Source: an uncultured Eubacteriales bacterium (GTDB lineage: Bacteria; Bacillota; Clostridia; Peptostreptococcales; Anaerovoracaceae). Taken from it: DNA of 12,922 bases. Below are positions 1 to 5,989 of the stretch, piece after piece; the stretch's first letter is position 1, and each line of letters starts with the position of its first letter. The stretch lies in the NCBI GenBank assembly GCA_905206455.1, contig CAJLHL010000068.1, positions 1-12,922 of the forward strand. Reading direction: 5' to 3'. A model generated the notes under the pieces. The model was not told the origin of the DNA and did not search any database. It worked only from the letters and a program-made list of their open reading frames with translations. The position numbers and the translations under genes were made by a program.

Positions 1-980
1 GCAGCTGTGATGAGACAGCGGCTGCGGTATTAGCCGATGGAAGAGAAGTATATTCGAATATCATATCGTCGCAGATCGATATTCACACGCTGTACGGCGG
101 CGTGGTACCTGAGATCGCGTCGAGAAAGCATCTGGAAAATATTACGCCGGTGATCTCCCAGGCGCTTTCGGAGGCAGGCGTGAAGATCGATGATATCGAT
201 CTGATCGGCGTTACTCACGGGCCGGGTCTCGTGGGAGCTCTGATTATCGGCGTGGCTGCGGCCAAGGCGCTGTCTTTTGCGAAAGATATCCCGCTGGTAG
301 GAGTTCATCATCTCCACGGCCATATCAGCGCCAATTACATAGCCGCTCCGCAGCTTGTCCCCCCTTTTACGGCGGTGGTCGTATCTGGCGGCAATACGGA
401 TATCGTCGACGTCAGAGGGTACAACGATTTGGAACTTCTGGGCGCGACCAGAGACGATGCGGCGGGAGAAGCCATGGATAAGGTGGCCCGGGTTTTAGAC
501 CTCGGTTATCCCGGCGGACCGAAGATCGACAAGCTTGCGAAAGAAGGCGATCCTCATGCCTATGAATTCAAAAGAGTTCTGTTGGAAAAAGGCAGTTATG
601 ATTTCAGTTTCAGCGGGTTAAAAACCGGCGTGCTGAATCATATCAACGGCATGAAACAGCGGGGAGAAGCGATTCGCAGAGCGGATATCGCCGCCAGTTT
701 TCAGCTGGCGGTGATGGAAGTGATCGTGCAGAAAGCAGTGACTGCCGCTCTTGAATTCGGCAGGGATAAATTGGCCCTGGCCGGCGGTGTGGCGGCCAAC
801 AGTCTTCTCCGTACCATGATGCGGCAGGAGTGCGAAAAGCACGGCATCAGTTTCTTTCGTCCGGAACCGGTGCTCTGCACCGACAATGCGGCCATGATCG
901 CCTGCGCGGCCTATTACCGCTACCGTGAAGGGTATTCTGATGATCTGACGCTGGACGCCTGCCCGGTGCTGGATTTTTAG
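1..980 (+). CDS. tsaD: tRNA N6-threonylcarbamoyladenosine transferase TsaD, 5'-truncated by window edge
   Basis: TsaD (Kae1/YgjD family) transfers the threonylcarbamoyl group from threonylcarbamoyl-adenylate to A37 of ANN-decoding tRNAs, acting in the cytoplasm with TsaB and TsaE. The frame is open from base 3 and begins SCDETAAAV, which in the family sits about 8 residues after the start, so almost the whole protein is present (about 325 residues here). Visible family motifs in order are GGVVPEIASRKH, the metal-binding HHLHGH, SGGNT, DDAAGEAMDKVAR, GYPGGP, FSFSGLKT, LAGGVAANS and CTDNAAMIA. The ASKHA-fold nucleotide-binding and metal-site residues therefore look intact. An internal ATG at 102 could be mistaken for the start, but conserved sequence continues upstream of it. 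The gene ends 109 bp before a strong palindromic terminator and converges on acpP. The true start and promoter lie outside the window. Confidence 0.97.
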   Translation, partial: SCDETAAAVLADGREVYSNIISSQIDIHTLYGGVVPEIASRKHLENITPVISQALSEAGVKIDDIDLIGVTHGPGLVGALIIGVAAAKALSFAKDIPLVGVHHLHGHISANYIAAPQLVPPFTAVVVSGGNTDIVDVRGYNDLELLGATRDDAAGEAMDKVARVLDLGYPGGPKIDKLAKEGDPHAYEFKRVLLEKGSYDFSFSGLKTGVLNHINGMKQRGEAIRRADIAASFQLAVMEVIVQKAVTAALEFGRDKLALAGGVAANSLLRTMMRQECEKHGISFFRPEPVLCTDNAAMIACAAYYRYREGYSDDLTLDACPVLDF

Positions 981-1088
981 TACGGGAAGCGCGGGAATGG
1001 AGAAAAAACGGTCTGGAGGGAATCGCTTTGGAACGCCGCGGAAAATGAGGCGGAAAGGATAAGTGTGAAGTCGGTAAAACGGCGGAAA

Positions 1089-1136
1089 AAAACGGATCGG
1101 AAGGAAATGCCGCGGCATTTCCTTCCGATCCGTTTT
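1089..1136. terminator. Bidirectional intrinsic terminator between tsaD and acpP
   Basis: A perfect inverted repeat with 24-bp arms and no spacer. The arms are 1089-1112 and 1113-1136; in a folded RNA the central CCGCGG would supply a small loop. The outer ends are A-rich on the left and TTTT on the right, so a GC-rich stem followed by a U-tract forms on either strand. The convergent position between tsaD (+) and acpP (-) fits a shared two-way terminator. Confidence 0.9.
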
Positions 1137-1185
1137 ATGTATCTGTGATCTGTTTTTTCTTTTGAATGACGGTACTTTCGCGTCT

Positions 1186-1422
1186 CTATTTGTTTGCGAT
1201 CTGTTCTTCGATGAAATGTACGATATCGCCGATGTTCGCGAACTTCTCCGCTTCTTCGTCCGGAATTTCGATTTCGTATTCATCTTCGATCGCCATGATG
1301 ATCTCTACGGCGTCGAGAGAATCCGCTTCCAGGTCTTTTGTGAGACTTGTGTCCGGAGTGATCGCGGATCCGTCTACATCTAACTGATCGATAATGATTT
1401 CTTTGACTTTATCAAATACCAT
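1186..1422 (-). CDS. acpP: Acyl carrier protein
   Basis: A 78-residue acidic protein of the AcpP family, the cytoplasmic carrier of growing acyl chains in type II fatty acid synthesis. The motif EADSLDAVEIIMAIEDEY holds the serine (residue 36) that receives 4'-phosphopantetheine, and the following helix has the usual acidic surface. Length and motif spacing are typical. The ATG is preceded by AGGAGG at 1430-1435 (read on the minus strand), 7 bases away, which fixes the start. It has its own promoter immediately upstream. It lies alone rather than within a fab cluster, and converges with tsaD. No anomaly is seen. Confidence 0.97.
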   Translation of the reverse strand: MVFDKVKEIIIDQLDVDGSAITPDTSLTKDLEADSLDAVEIIMAIEDEYEIEIPDEEAEKFANIGDIVHFIEEQIANK

Positions 1423-1464
1423 GTGTTAACCTCCTATGGTTCATTTTCCGTTAAGTACACGCCT

Positions 1465-1493
1465 ATTATAAGGGGCTTGCAGGGGGATTGCAA
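1465..1493 (-). promoter_or_regulatory. Promoter of acpP
   Basis: Read on the minus strand: TTGCAA (1488-1493), a 17-bp spacer, then TATAAT (1465-1470). The perfect -10 and the optimal spacing suggest a vegetative sigma-A promoter starting near 1458, giving a leader of about 35 nt with AGGAGG. It lies between abcF and acpP, so acpP need not depend on read-through. Confidence 0.75.
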
Positions 1494-1549
1494 TACTTTT
1501 TTGCGTGTTTCTGCAAAAATATTTTGATAGACAAATGAAATTGTAGAAC

Positions 1550-3535
1550 TCATTCGCTCAGGACGGCCCATTCTTCATAGGCGCCGGCAAGCTGCTCTTT
1601 TTTATCCGCGATTATGTCGGAGAGTTCGGTGAGTTTCCCATAGTCGGTCATATATTCTTCGAGGCACATTTTCTGATTCAGCTCTTCAATTTCCTCCTCC
1701 AGATCGGATATCAGCTGTTCCAGGGCTTCGATCCGGCGCTCTTTTCGTCTCTGCTCGGCCTGAAGAGCTTTATTTCTGCGCCGTTCGTCCATACGCTGCT
1801 GTTTTTCCGTCACGGATTTTTCTGAGGAGACGTCAGAATCGGAGGAAGCCTCTTTGCCCAGATTGTTCATATAGGCGCTGGCAGATATGACTGCGGCTTT
1901 TTTTTCATTATAATAGTCGTAATTACCGGGATAGACGGTGATGCCTTCTTTCGTCAGTTCATAGATCGATGTGGGAACCTTATTGAGAAGATACCGGTCG
2001 TGGGATACGATGACGCAGGTGCCGGGGAAGTCGAGAAGTGCGTCTTCAAAGACTTCCTTTGACGCGATATCCAGATGGTTGGTGGGTTCGTCCAGGATGA
2101 GCACATTGGCCCCGGACAGCATCAGCTTCAACAGAGCGAGCCGCGCCCGCTCGCCGCCGGACAGCGCGCTGATCTGTTTGAACACATCGTCGTTTTTAAA
2201 GAGAAATCTGCCCAGCAGACCCCTCAGCTGAGTGTCGCTGTACAGAGAATAGGCGTCGCGCATTTCCTCTAAAACGGTGGAGGTTTCATTGAGCATGGAC
2301 TGCTGCTGGTCGTAATATCCGAAGACAATGTTGTGTCCCACTTTGATGTGACCGGAGGTAGGCGGGATCTCCGACATAATCATTTTGAGCAGTGTGGTTT
2401 TTCCCGTGCCGTTGGGACCGATGATACAGATACGTTCGCCCCGCTTGATATCAAAGGAGACGTTGGAAAAGAGTGTGCGCTTCTCTTCCCCCGTGCCATA
2501 AGTCTTCGCAATTTCGAAGGCCTGCAGGGTATCATTTCCGCTCTTGGAGCTCTCCTTGAACTGAATCTTCATCTGTGAAGCGGAAACCGCAGGTTTTTCT
2601 ATGACTTCTACTTTTGCCAGCAGTTTTTCTCTGGATTTGGCCCGCTTCGCCAGCTTTTCCGTACCGCGCTCTTTGAAGCGGCGGATCATGTCCTCCTGCC
2701 GCCGGATTTCCTCCTGCTGTTTCTCATATGTTCTAAGTTCGCTGATCAGGCGGACCTTTTTCTCCTGAGCATAAAAGGTATAATTGCCTTCGTAAACGCT
2801 GAGCCGTCTGTTTTCGATTTCAAAAATCCGGTTGACGGTGTGGTCCAGGAAATAACGGTCGTGAGAGATGATGACCACTGTTCCCTGATAAGCGCGCAGG
2901 TATTGTTCCAGCCATTTCAGGGTACCGATGTCCAAATGGTTGGTGGGCTCGTCTAAAAGGAGGATGTCCGGCTTTTTCAGAAGGAGCGCTGCCAGCGCCA
3001 GGCGGGTGCGCTCTCCGCCGGACAGAGAATTCGTCTTTTTTTCGAAAAAAGACGGAGGAAAGGCCATGCTGTTGAGAACGCCGCTGATCTCGCTCTTGTA
3101 TCCGTAGCCGTTCTGCAGGCGGAAGGATTCCGAAAGGCGGTCGTATTCGGACAGCAGGCGGCGGATCTGATCTGCGCGTTCCGGCGTTTCCGGAAGAGAA
3201 GAGAGTTCTGCGATCCGCTCTGAAATCTCGGTCATATCATTTTCCATCTGAATCAAATGGCTGAAAATGGACAGCATTTCCTCGTATACTGTTTTTTCCG
3301 ATGTGAAAAGGTCGTTCTGATGAAAATAACCGATTCTCAGATCGCCGGAAATGAAATAGTTTCCGGAATCACAAGTCAGTTCTCCGGACAGAATATTGAG
3401 GAGGGTACTTTTGCCGGCGCCGTTTGCGCCTACGATGCCCACCCGGTCTCCGGCATTGATGTGAAAGGAGACGTCTTTCAGAATTTCATCCACGCCGTAT
3501 AATTTTGTCAGTTGGTTTGCTGAAATAACGATCAT
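1550..3535 (-). CDS. ABC-F family ATPase, YdiF-like
   Basis: A 661-residue soluble protein with two ATP-binding cassettes and no membrane segments, the hallmark of ABC-F proteins, which bind the ribosomal E site and relieve stalls or confer resistance to some antibiotics. NBD1 has Walker A GANGAGKST (36-44), signature LSGGERTRLALAA and Walker B/switch LLLDEPTNHLD. NBD2 has GPNGTGKTT, LSGGERARLALLK and LILDEPTNHLD. Both catalytic glutamates are present. A basic, helical inter-domain linker rich in K, R and E (about 255-320) is the ribosome-contacting P-site tRNA interaction motif region. The last 85 or so residues form a charged C-terminal coiled coil, as in Bacillus YdiF. The start ATG follows GGAGA by about 7 bases. 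The gene is divergent from rex and preceded by an unusually long, structured leader. No convincing terminator separates it from acpP. I infer a housekeeping ribosome factor rather than a specific resistance protein; the sequence alone does not settle it. Confidence 0.93.
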   Translation of the reverse strand: MIVISANQLTKLYGVDEILKDVSFHINAGDRVGIVGANGAGKSTLLNILSGELTCDSGNYFISGDLRIGYFHQNDLFTSEKTVYEEMLSIFSHLIQMENDMTEISERIAELSSLPETPERADQIRRLLSEYDRLSESFRLQNGYGYKSEISGVLNSMAFPPSFFEKKTNSLSGGERTRLALAALLLKKPDILLLDEPTNHLDIGTLKWLEQYLRAYQGTVVIISHDRYFLDHTVNRIFEIENRRLSVYEGNYTFYAQEKKVRLISELRTYEKQQEEIRRQEDMIRRFKERGTEKLAKRAKSREKLLAKVEVIEKPAVSASQMKIQFKESSKSGNDTLQAFEIAKTYGTGEEKRTLFSNVSFDIKRGERICIIGPNGTGKTTLLKMIMSEIPPTSGHIKVGHNIVFGYYDQQQSMLNETSTVLEEMRDAYSLYSDTQLRGLLGRFLFKNDDVFKQISALSGGERARLALLKLMLSGANVLILDEPTNHLDIASKEVFEDALLDFPGTCVIVSHDRYLLNKVPTSIYELTKEGITVYPGNYDYYNEKKAAVISASAYMNNLGKEASSDSDVSSEKSVTEKQQRMDERRRNKALQAEQRRKERRIEALEQLISDLEEEIEELNQKMCLEEYMTDYGKLTELSDIIADKKEQLAGAYEEWAVLSE

Positions 3536-3561
3536 GTTTTTTCTCCAATGTATTTATATGA

Positions 3562-3587
3562 TATCCTCTGCACGATTGCAGAGGATA
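3562..3587. repeat. Perfect 11-bp inverted repeat before abcF
   Basis: The arms at 3562-3572 and 3577-3587 are exact complements around a 4-nt spacer (CGAT on the plus strand). There is no U-tract after it in the abcF direction, so it is not a standard terminator. It may be an RNA hairpin in the abcF leader or a DNA operator for a dimeric regulator; the sequence does not decide between these. Confidence 0.6.
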
Positions 3588-3735
3588 AAAGGTAAAATAA
3601 TCGATTGCCGTGATAAAAGCGGTCCTGTCGGTTCATCGGCGTCGGATACAGCGGAGCAGACGAGGGATCCGCAATCGGCCGATGACTTTCAGAAATGCTT
3701 TTTGCCGGCGAAGATTCATCGTTTTTATCGACGAG

Positions 3736-3764
3736 GGCTCTGATCAGGCGAAGGTGTCAGAGCC
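3736..3764. repeat. 8-bp inverted repeat in the abcF leader
   Basis: GGCTCTGA at 3736-3743 pairs exactly with TCAGAGCC at 3757-3764, with a 13-nt spacer. It lies about 35 nt into the predicted abcF transcript and could form a stable stem-loop. There is no U-tract in the abcF direction. Confidence 0.45.
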
Positions 3765-3804
3765 TGGCGCCGCTTCGGAAAAACGGAATGTTTGCCGCTA
3801 TCAT

Positions 3805-3833
3805 ATTTTAAATTATTGATACAATTCTGACAA
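3805..3833 (-). promoter_or_regulatory. Candidate promoter of abcF
   Basis: On the minus strand: TTGTCA (3828-3833), a 17-bp spacer, TAAAAT (3805-3810). Each box matches the sigma-A consensus at five of six positions. A start near 3798 would give abcF a leader of about 260 nt. A TATAAA closer to the gene (3553-3558) would leave too little leader to contain the ribosome site. Confidence 0.55.
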
Positions 3834-3931
3834 GCGGGTATCTTTGCGTATTTTCCGGAGAGTACGGCCGATACTGATAAAATTTCAACAGATTTTTCAA
3901 AGGAAAACAAGTTTGAAAAATGTGGGAAGTG

Positions 3932-3960
3932 TTGAAAAGCGAATTTGTTATTGTTATAAT
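3932..3960 (+). promoter_or_regulatory. Promoter of rex
   Basis: TTGAAA (3932-3937), a 17-bp spacer and a perfect TATAAT (3955-3960), with a predicted start near 3967. This leaves a leader of about 57 nt before the ATG at 4024. A Rex-like half-site TTGTGA lies at 3991-3996 but lacks a matching inverted half, so I do not call an operator. Confidence 0.75.
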
Positions 3961-4023
3961 ACCTGTATATGTCAGGAAGCATAAAGTATTTTGTGAGCGT
4001 AATTGGAAAATAGGTTAAAAACT

Positions 4024-4668
4024 ATGAAGGAACATGTTAAAATTTCGAACGCGGTTGTTAAAAGATTGCCAATCTATCTCAGATACCTGGAAGATCTGAT
4101 GAAAAATAATGTAGAGAGAATTTCCTCCAATGAGCTGAGTTCTCTGATTGGTTTTACAGCTTCGCAGATCAGGCAGGATTTAAATAATTTCGGCGGTTTC
4201 GGTCAGCAGGGGTACGGATACAATATCAAAGGTCTCTACAAGGAGATCAATTCGATCCTCGGACTGGACCGGGAGTACAGAATGGTCATCGTAGGAACGG
4301 GGAATCTGGGACAGGCTCTGGCCAACTATTCGAAATATCATAAATCGGGATTTCCTATCGTGGGAATGTTCGATATCAATCCCAAGATCATCGGGCTCCG
4401 GATCAACGATATCGAAGTCATGGACTGTGATTATCTGGTGGATTTTCTCAATGAAAATCACGTGGATATCGGAATCATTACCACGGATAAAGCGGCGGCA
4501 CAGAGCGTGGCAAATAAGTTGGTGGAAGGAAATGTGAGGGGAATCTGGAATTTCGCCACATGTGATCTGAAAGTGCCGAAAAGAATTCAGGTGGAAAACG
4601 TACATGTGACGGATTCTCTCAATACGCTGGCTTATCGTATTATTCACAGCGAAGAATATTCCGAATGA
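4024..4668 (+). CDS. rex: Redox-sensing transcriptional repressor Rex
   Basis: Rex is a cytoplasmic homodimeric repressor that binds DNA when the NADH/NAD+ ratio is low and releases it when NADH rises, controlling fermentative and anaerobic genes. From the ATG the protein has 214 residues, close to the usual 210-215. The N-terminal winged helix carries KRLPIYLRYLEDL and, in the recognition region, SSNELSSLIGFTASQIRQDLNNFGGFGQQGYGYN. The Rossmann domain starts VIVGTGNLGQALANY (a GxGxxG-type NADH site), followed by FDINP and the late helix-swap region. An in-frame TTG at 4003 would add seven residues, but the ATG at 4024 has an AGG nine bases upstream and begins like known Rex proteins, so I prefer it. 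It is divergent from abcF, with its own promoter, and ends before two hairpins. Confidence 0.96.
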   Translation: MKEHVKISNAVVKRLPIYLRYLEDLMKNNVERISSNELSSLIGFTASQIRQDLNNFGGFGQQGYGYNIKGLYKEINSILGLDREYRMVIVGTGNLGQALANYSKYHKSGFPIVGMFDINPKIIGLRINDIEVMDCDYLVDFLNENHVDIGIITTDKAAAQSVANKLVEGNVRGIWNFATCDLKVPKRIQVENVHVTDSLNTLAYRIIHSEEYSE

Positions 4669-4670
4669 CA

Positions 4671-4687
4671 GAGCGGCAGAGCCGCTC
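4671..4687 (+). other. Hairpin directly after the rex stop codon
   Basis: GAGCGGC and GCCGCTC pair perfectly around a 3-nt loop, beginning two bases after the rex stop. It is followed by GGGTTTGAG rather than a U-run, so alone it is a weak terminator; it may protect the rex mRNA end or assist the terminator at 4700-4737. Confidence 0.5.
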
Positions 4688-4699
4688 GGGTTTGAGATA

Positions 4700-4737
4700 A
4701 AAAGAAAAAGCGGCGCTTTAGCGCCGCTTTTTCTTTT
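4700..4737. terminator. Bidirectional terminator between rex and the ferredoxin gene
   Basis: A GC-rich stem (4710-4716 with 4721-4727, loop TTTA) is extended by complementary AAAGAAAAA on the left and TTTTTCTTT on the right, giving about 17 paired bases. A U-tract follows the stem on both strands. The position between convergent rex (+) and fdx (-) fits a shared terminator. Confidence 0.92.
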
Positions 4738-4804
4738 CATATAAATATCATTTGGACTCGTCCGAAACCCGGCTTTCACAGGAAAAGCGCGGCTGATTTC
4801 TGAT

Positions 4805-4975
4805 TTATGCTGGTGTAGGAGCGTCTACAGGACATGTACCTGCACATGCGCCGCAGTCGATGCATACGTCAGAATTGATTACGAAGATGCCGTCTCCTTC
4901 GGAAATAGCATCTACAGGACATTCCGCCGCACAAGCTCCGCAGCAGATGCAGACATCTTTAATAACATAAGCCAT
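4805..4975 (-). CDS. 2[4Fe-4S] clostridial-type ferredoxin
   Basis: A 56-residue soluble electron carrier for low-potential reactions such as pyruvate:ferredoxin oxidoreductase and hydrogenase in anaerobes. It carries two CxxCxxCxxxCP cluster motifs with cysteines at 9, 12, 15 and 19 and at 38, 41, 44 and 48; each motif's last cysteine binds the other cluster in this family. The internal pseudo-twofold repeat, acidic composition and length match clostridial ferredoxins. One extra cysteine sits at residue 11. The start is fixed by AGGAGG (4985-4990 on the minus strand) nine bases before the ATG; the frame continues open upstream, but that part lies beyond this ribosome site and overlaps the promoter. 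It is monocistronic, convergent with rex and divergent from the P-loop gene. Confidence 0.95.
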   Translation of the reverse strand: MAYVIKDVCICCGACAAECPVDAISEGDGIFVINSDVCIDCGACAGTCPVDAPTPA

Positions 4976-5021
4976 ATCAATATACCTCCTTGATAAATTG
5001 CATTTTACATGTAGCAAGGCT

Positions 5022-5050
5022 ATTATAGCAGAGAAAAAAATAACAGACAA
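5022..5050 (-). promoter_or_regulatory. Promoter of the ferredoxin gene
   Basis: On the minus strand: TTGTCT (5045-5050), a 17-bp spacer and a perfect TATAAT (5022-5027). The start near 5015 gives a leader of about 40 nt containing AGGAGG. Confidence 0.72.
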
Positions 5051-5137
5051 TCTTTTTTGCAAATCAACAGATGAAATTTGTATCAAAGGGCGCGGCGTGG
5101 TAAGATGACAGCGGAGATACAGAGAGGGGTGATACCG

Positions 5138-5989
5138 ATGAAGGTCTACGGATTAGTAGGAAAGAGCGGAACGGGAAAGAGCTATCAGTCGATGAATGTC
5201 TGCCGGGACAGGCATATCGAGGCTATCGTCGACGACGGGCTTTTCATCTGCAGAAATACGATTCAGGCCGGCCATTCAGCAAAGCGGGACCAGAATAAGG
5301 TCAGCGCCATCAAGACGGCGATTTTTCAGGATCCGGAAACACGCCGCCAGGTAGCCGGGAAGATAAAGGAAGTGAAGCCAAAGAGCATTCTCGTCCTGGG
5401 TACTTCTGAAGAAATGATCGAGAGGATCTGCAGCCGTCTGGAGCTGCCGAAGGTGTCGGAAATGATACACATCGAAGATGTGGCCAGCCAGGACGCTATC
5501 ACCACGGCGCTGCGGCAGCGTCAGGAGCAGGGAAAACATGTCATTCCTGTACCTACTTTCGAGATTAAGCCTCAGTTTTCCGGTTATTTTATGGCGCCGC
5601 TGCGGATTCTCAGAGGAAAAAACGACCGGCAGGGCGCGATGCAGGAGCGGAGTGTCGTACGGCCGACGTACAGTTATCTGGGGGAGTTCACCATATCGGA
5701 TAAGACGGTGCTTCAACTGATCCATTATACCTGCGGTCTGTCCGAATCAGTGGCGGAGGTTCTGAAGTGCAGTATCAGGAGCCGGCCGGAAGGTGTGGAG
5801 ATCAATATCGCCGCCGTATTTTTCTACGGTTCTTCGCTGCAGCGGAGGGCGCGGGAGCTGCAGAGTCTGGTAGCGGCGGAGGTGGAGAAGATGACCGCGT
5901 TTAACATTTTGTCCGTCAATATCGAAATCAGAGGTCTGCGTCCGGAGGGCGCGGAAAGCCCGAAGACAGGGCGGGAAAAAATGCGATGA
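5138..5989 (+). CDS. P-loop ATP-binding protein with C-terminal Asp23/Gls24-like domain, function unknown
   Basis: A 283-residue soluble protein, function not known to me. The N-terminus reads MKVYGLVGKSGTGKS, a Walker A loop at residues 8-15. It is followed by VDDGLFICRN (31-40), an AGHSAKR stretch, and a hydrophobic strand SILVLGTS (83-90) that could hold the second nucleotide-site element. A conserved-looking block at 133-157 includes HVIPVPTFEIKPQFSGYF. Residues about 178-268 resemble the Asp23/Gls24 (YloU, DUF322) fold: RPEGVEINIAAVFFYGSSLQ, then LQSLVAAEVEKMTAFNILSVNIEIRGL. No signal peptide or membrane segment is seen. The start is set by GAGGGGTGA five bases upstream; an upstream in-frame ATG at 5105 lacks a comparable site. 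The stop overlaps the ogg start as ATGA, implying translational coupling. Domain calls are from motif memory: the P-loop is secure, the Asp23 similarity likely. Confidence 0.8.
   Translation: MKVYGLVGKSGTGKSYQSMNVCRDRHIEAIVDDGLFICRNTIQAGHSAKRDQNKVSAIKTAIFQDPETRRQVAGKIKEVKPKSILVLGTSEEMIERICSRLELPKVSEMIHIEDVASQDAITTALRQRQEQGKHVIPVPTFEIKPQFSGYFMAPLRILRGKNDRQGAMQERSVVRPTYSYLGEFTISDKTVLQLIHYTCGLSESVAEVLKCSIRSRPEGVEINIAAVFFYGSSLQRRARELQSLVAAEVEKMTAFNILSVNIEIRGLRPEGAESPKTGREKMR

Larger units (their letters stand above)
3536..3798 (-). other. Candidate long structured leader of abcF
   Basis: This is the gene-free stretch upstream of abcF, read on the minus strand. If the promoter at 3805-3833 is real, the mRNA leader is about 260 nt. 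It contains an 8-bp inverted repeat with 13-nt spacer (3736-3743 with 3757-3764), and a perfect 11-bp hairpin with a 4-nt loop (3562-3572 with 3577-3587) ending about 14 nt before the abcF ribosome site. Two short ORFs lie in it: 3633-3719 (28 residues, nine of them Arg) and 3532-3636 (34 residues). The first stop overlaps the second start as ATGA, and the second stop overlaps the abcF start as ATGA. Neither short ORF has a visible ribosome site, so translation is unproven. The leader matches no riboswitch class that I can recognise. Confidence 0.4.

Noticed and set aside
1498..1519. TTTTTGC/GCAAAAA inverted repeat between abcF and acpP as a terminator
   Set aside because: Only two G-C pairs in the stem and it lies just upstream of the acpP -35 box; too weak to call a terminator.
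3553..3581. CTGCAA-17-TATAAA as an abcF promoter on the minus strand
   Set aside because: It would start transcription about 10 nt before the ATG, at or inside the ribosome site, so the promoter at 3805-3833 is preferred.
3610..3819. Plus-strand open frames of about 69 codons in the abcF-rex gap
   Set aside because: No ribosome site, no recognisable motif, and several frames are open here on both strands, which points to base composition rather than coding.
4180..4779. A 199-codon minus-strand open frame over rex and its terminator
   Set aside because: It runs through the rex coding sequence and across the bidirectional terminator, with no ribosome site; a shadow frame.
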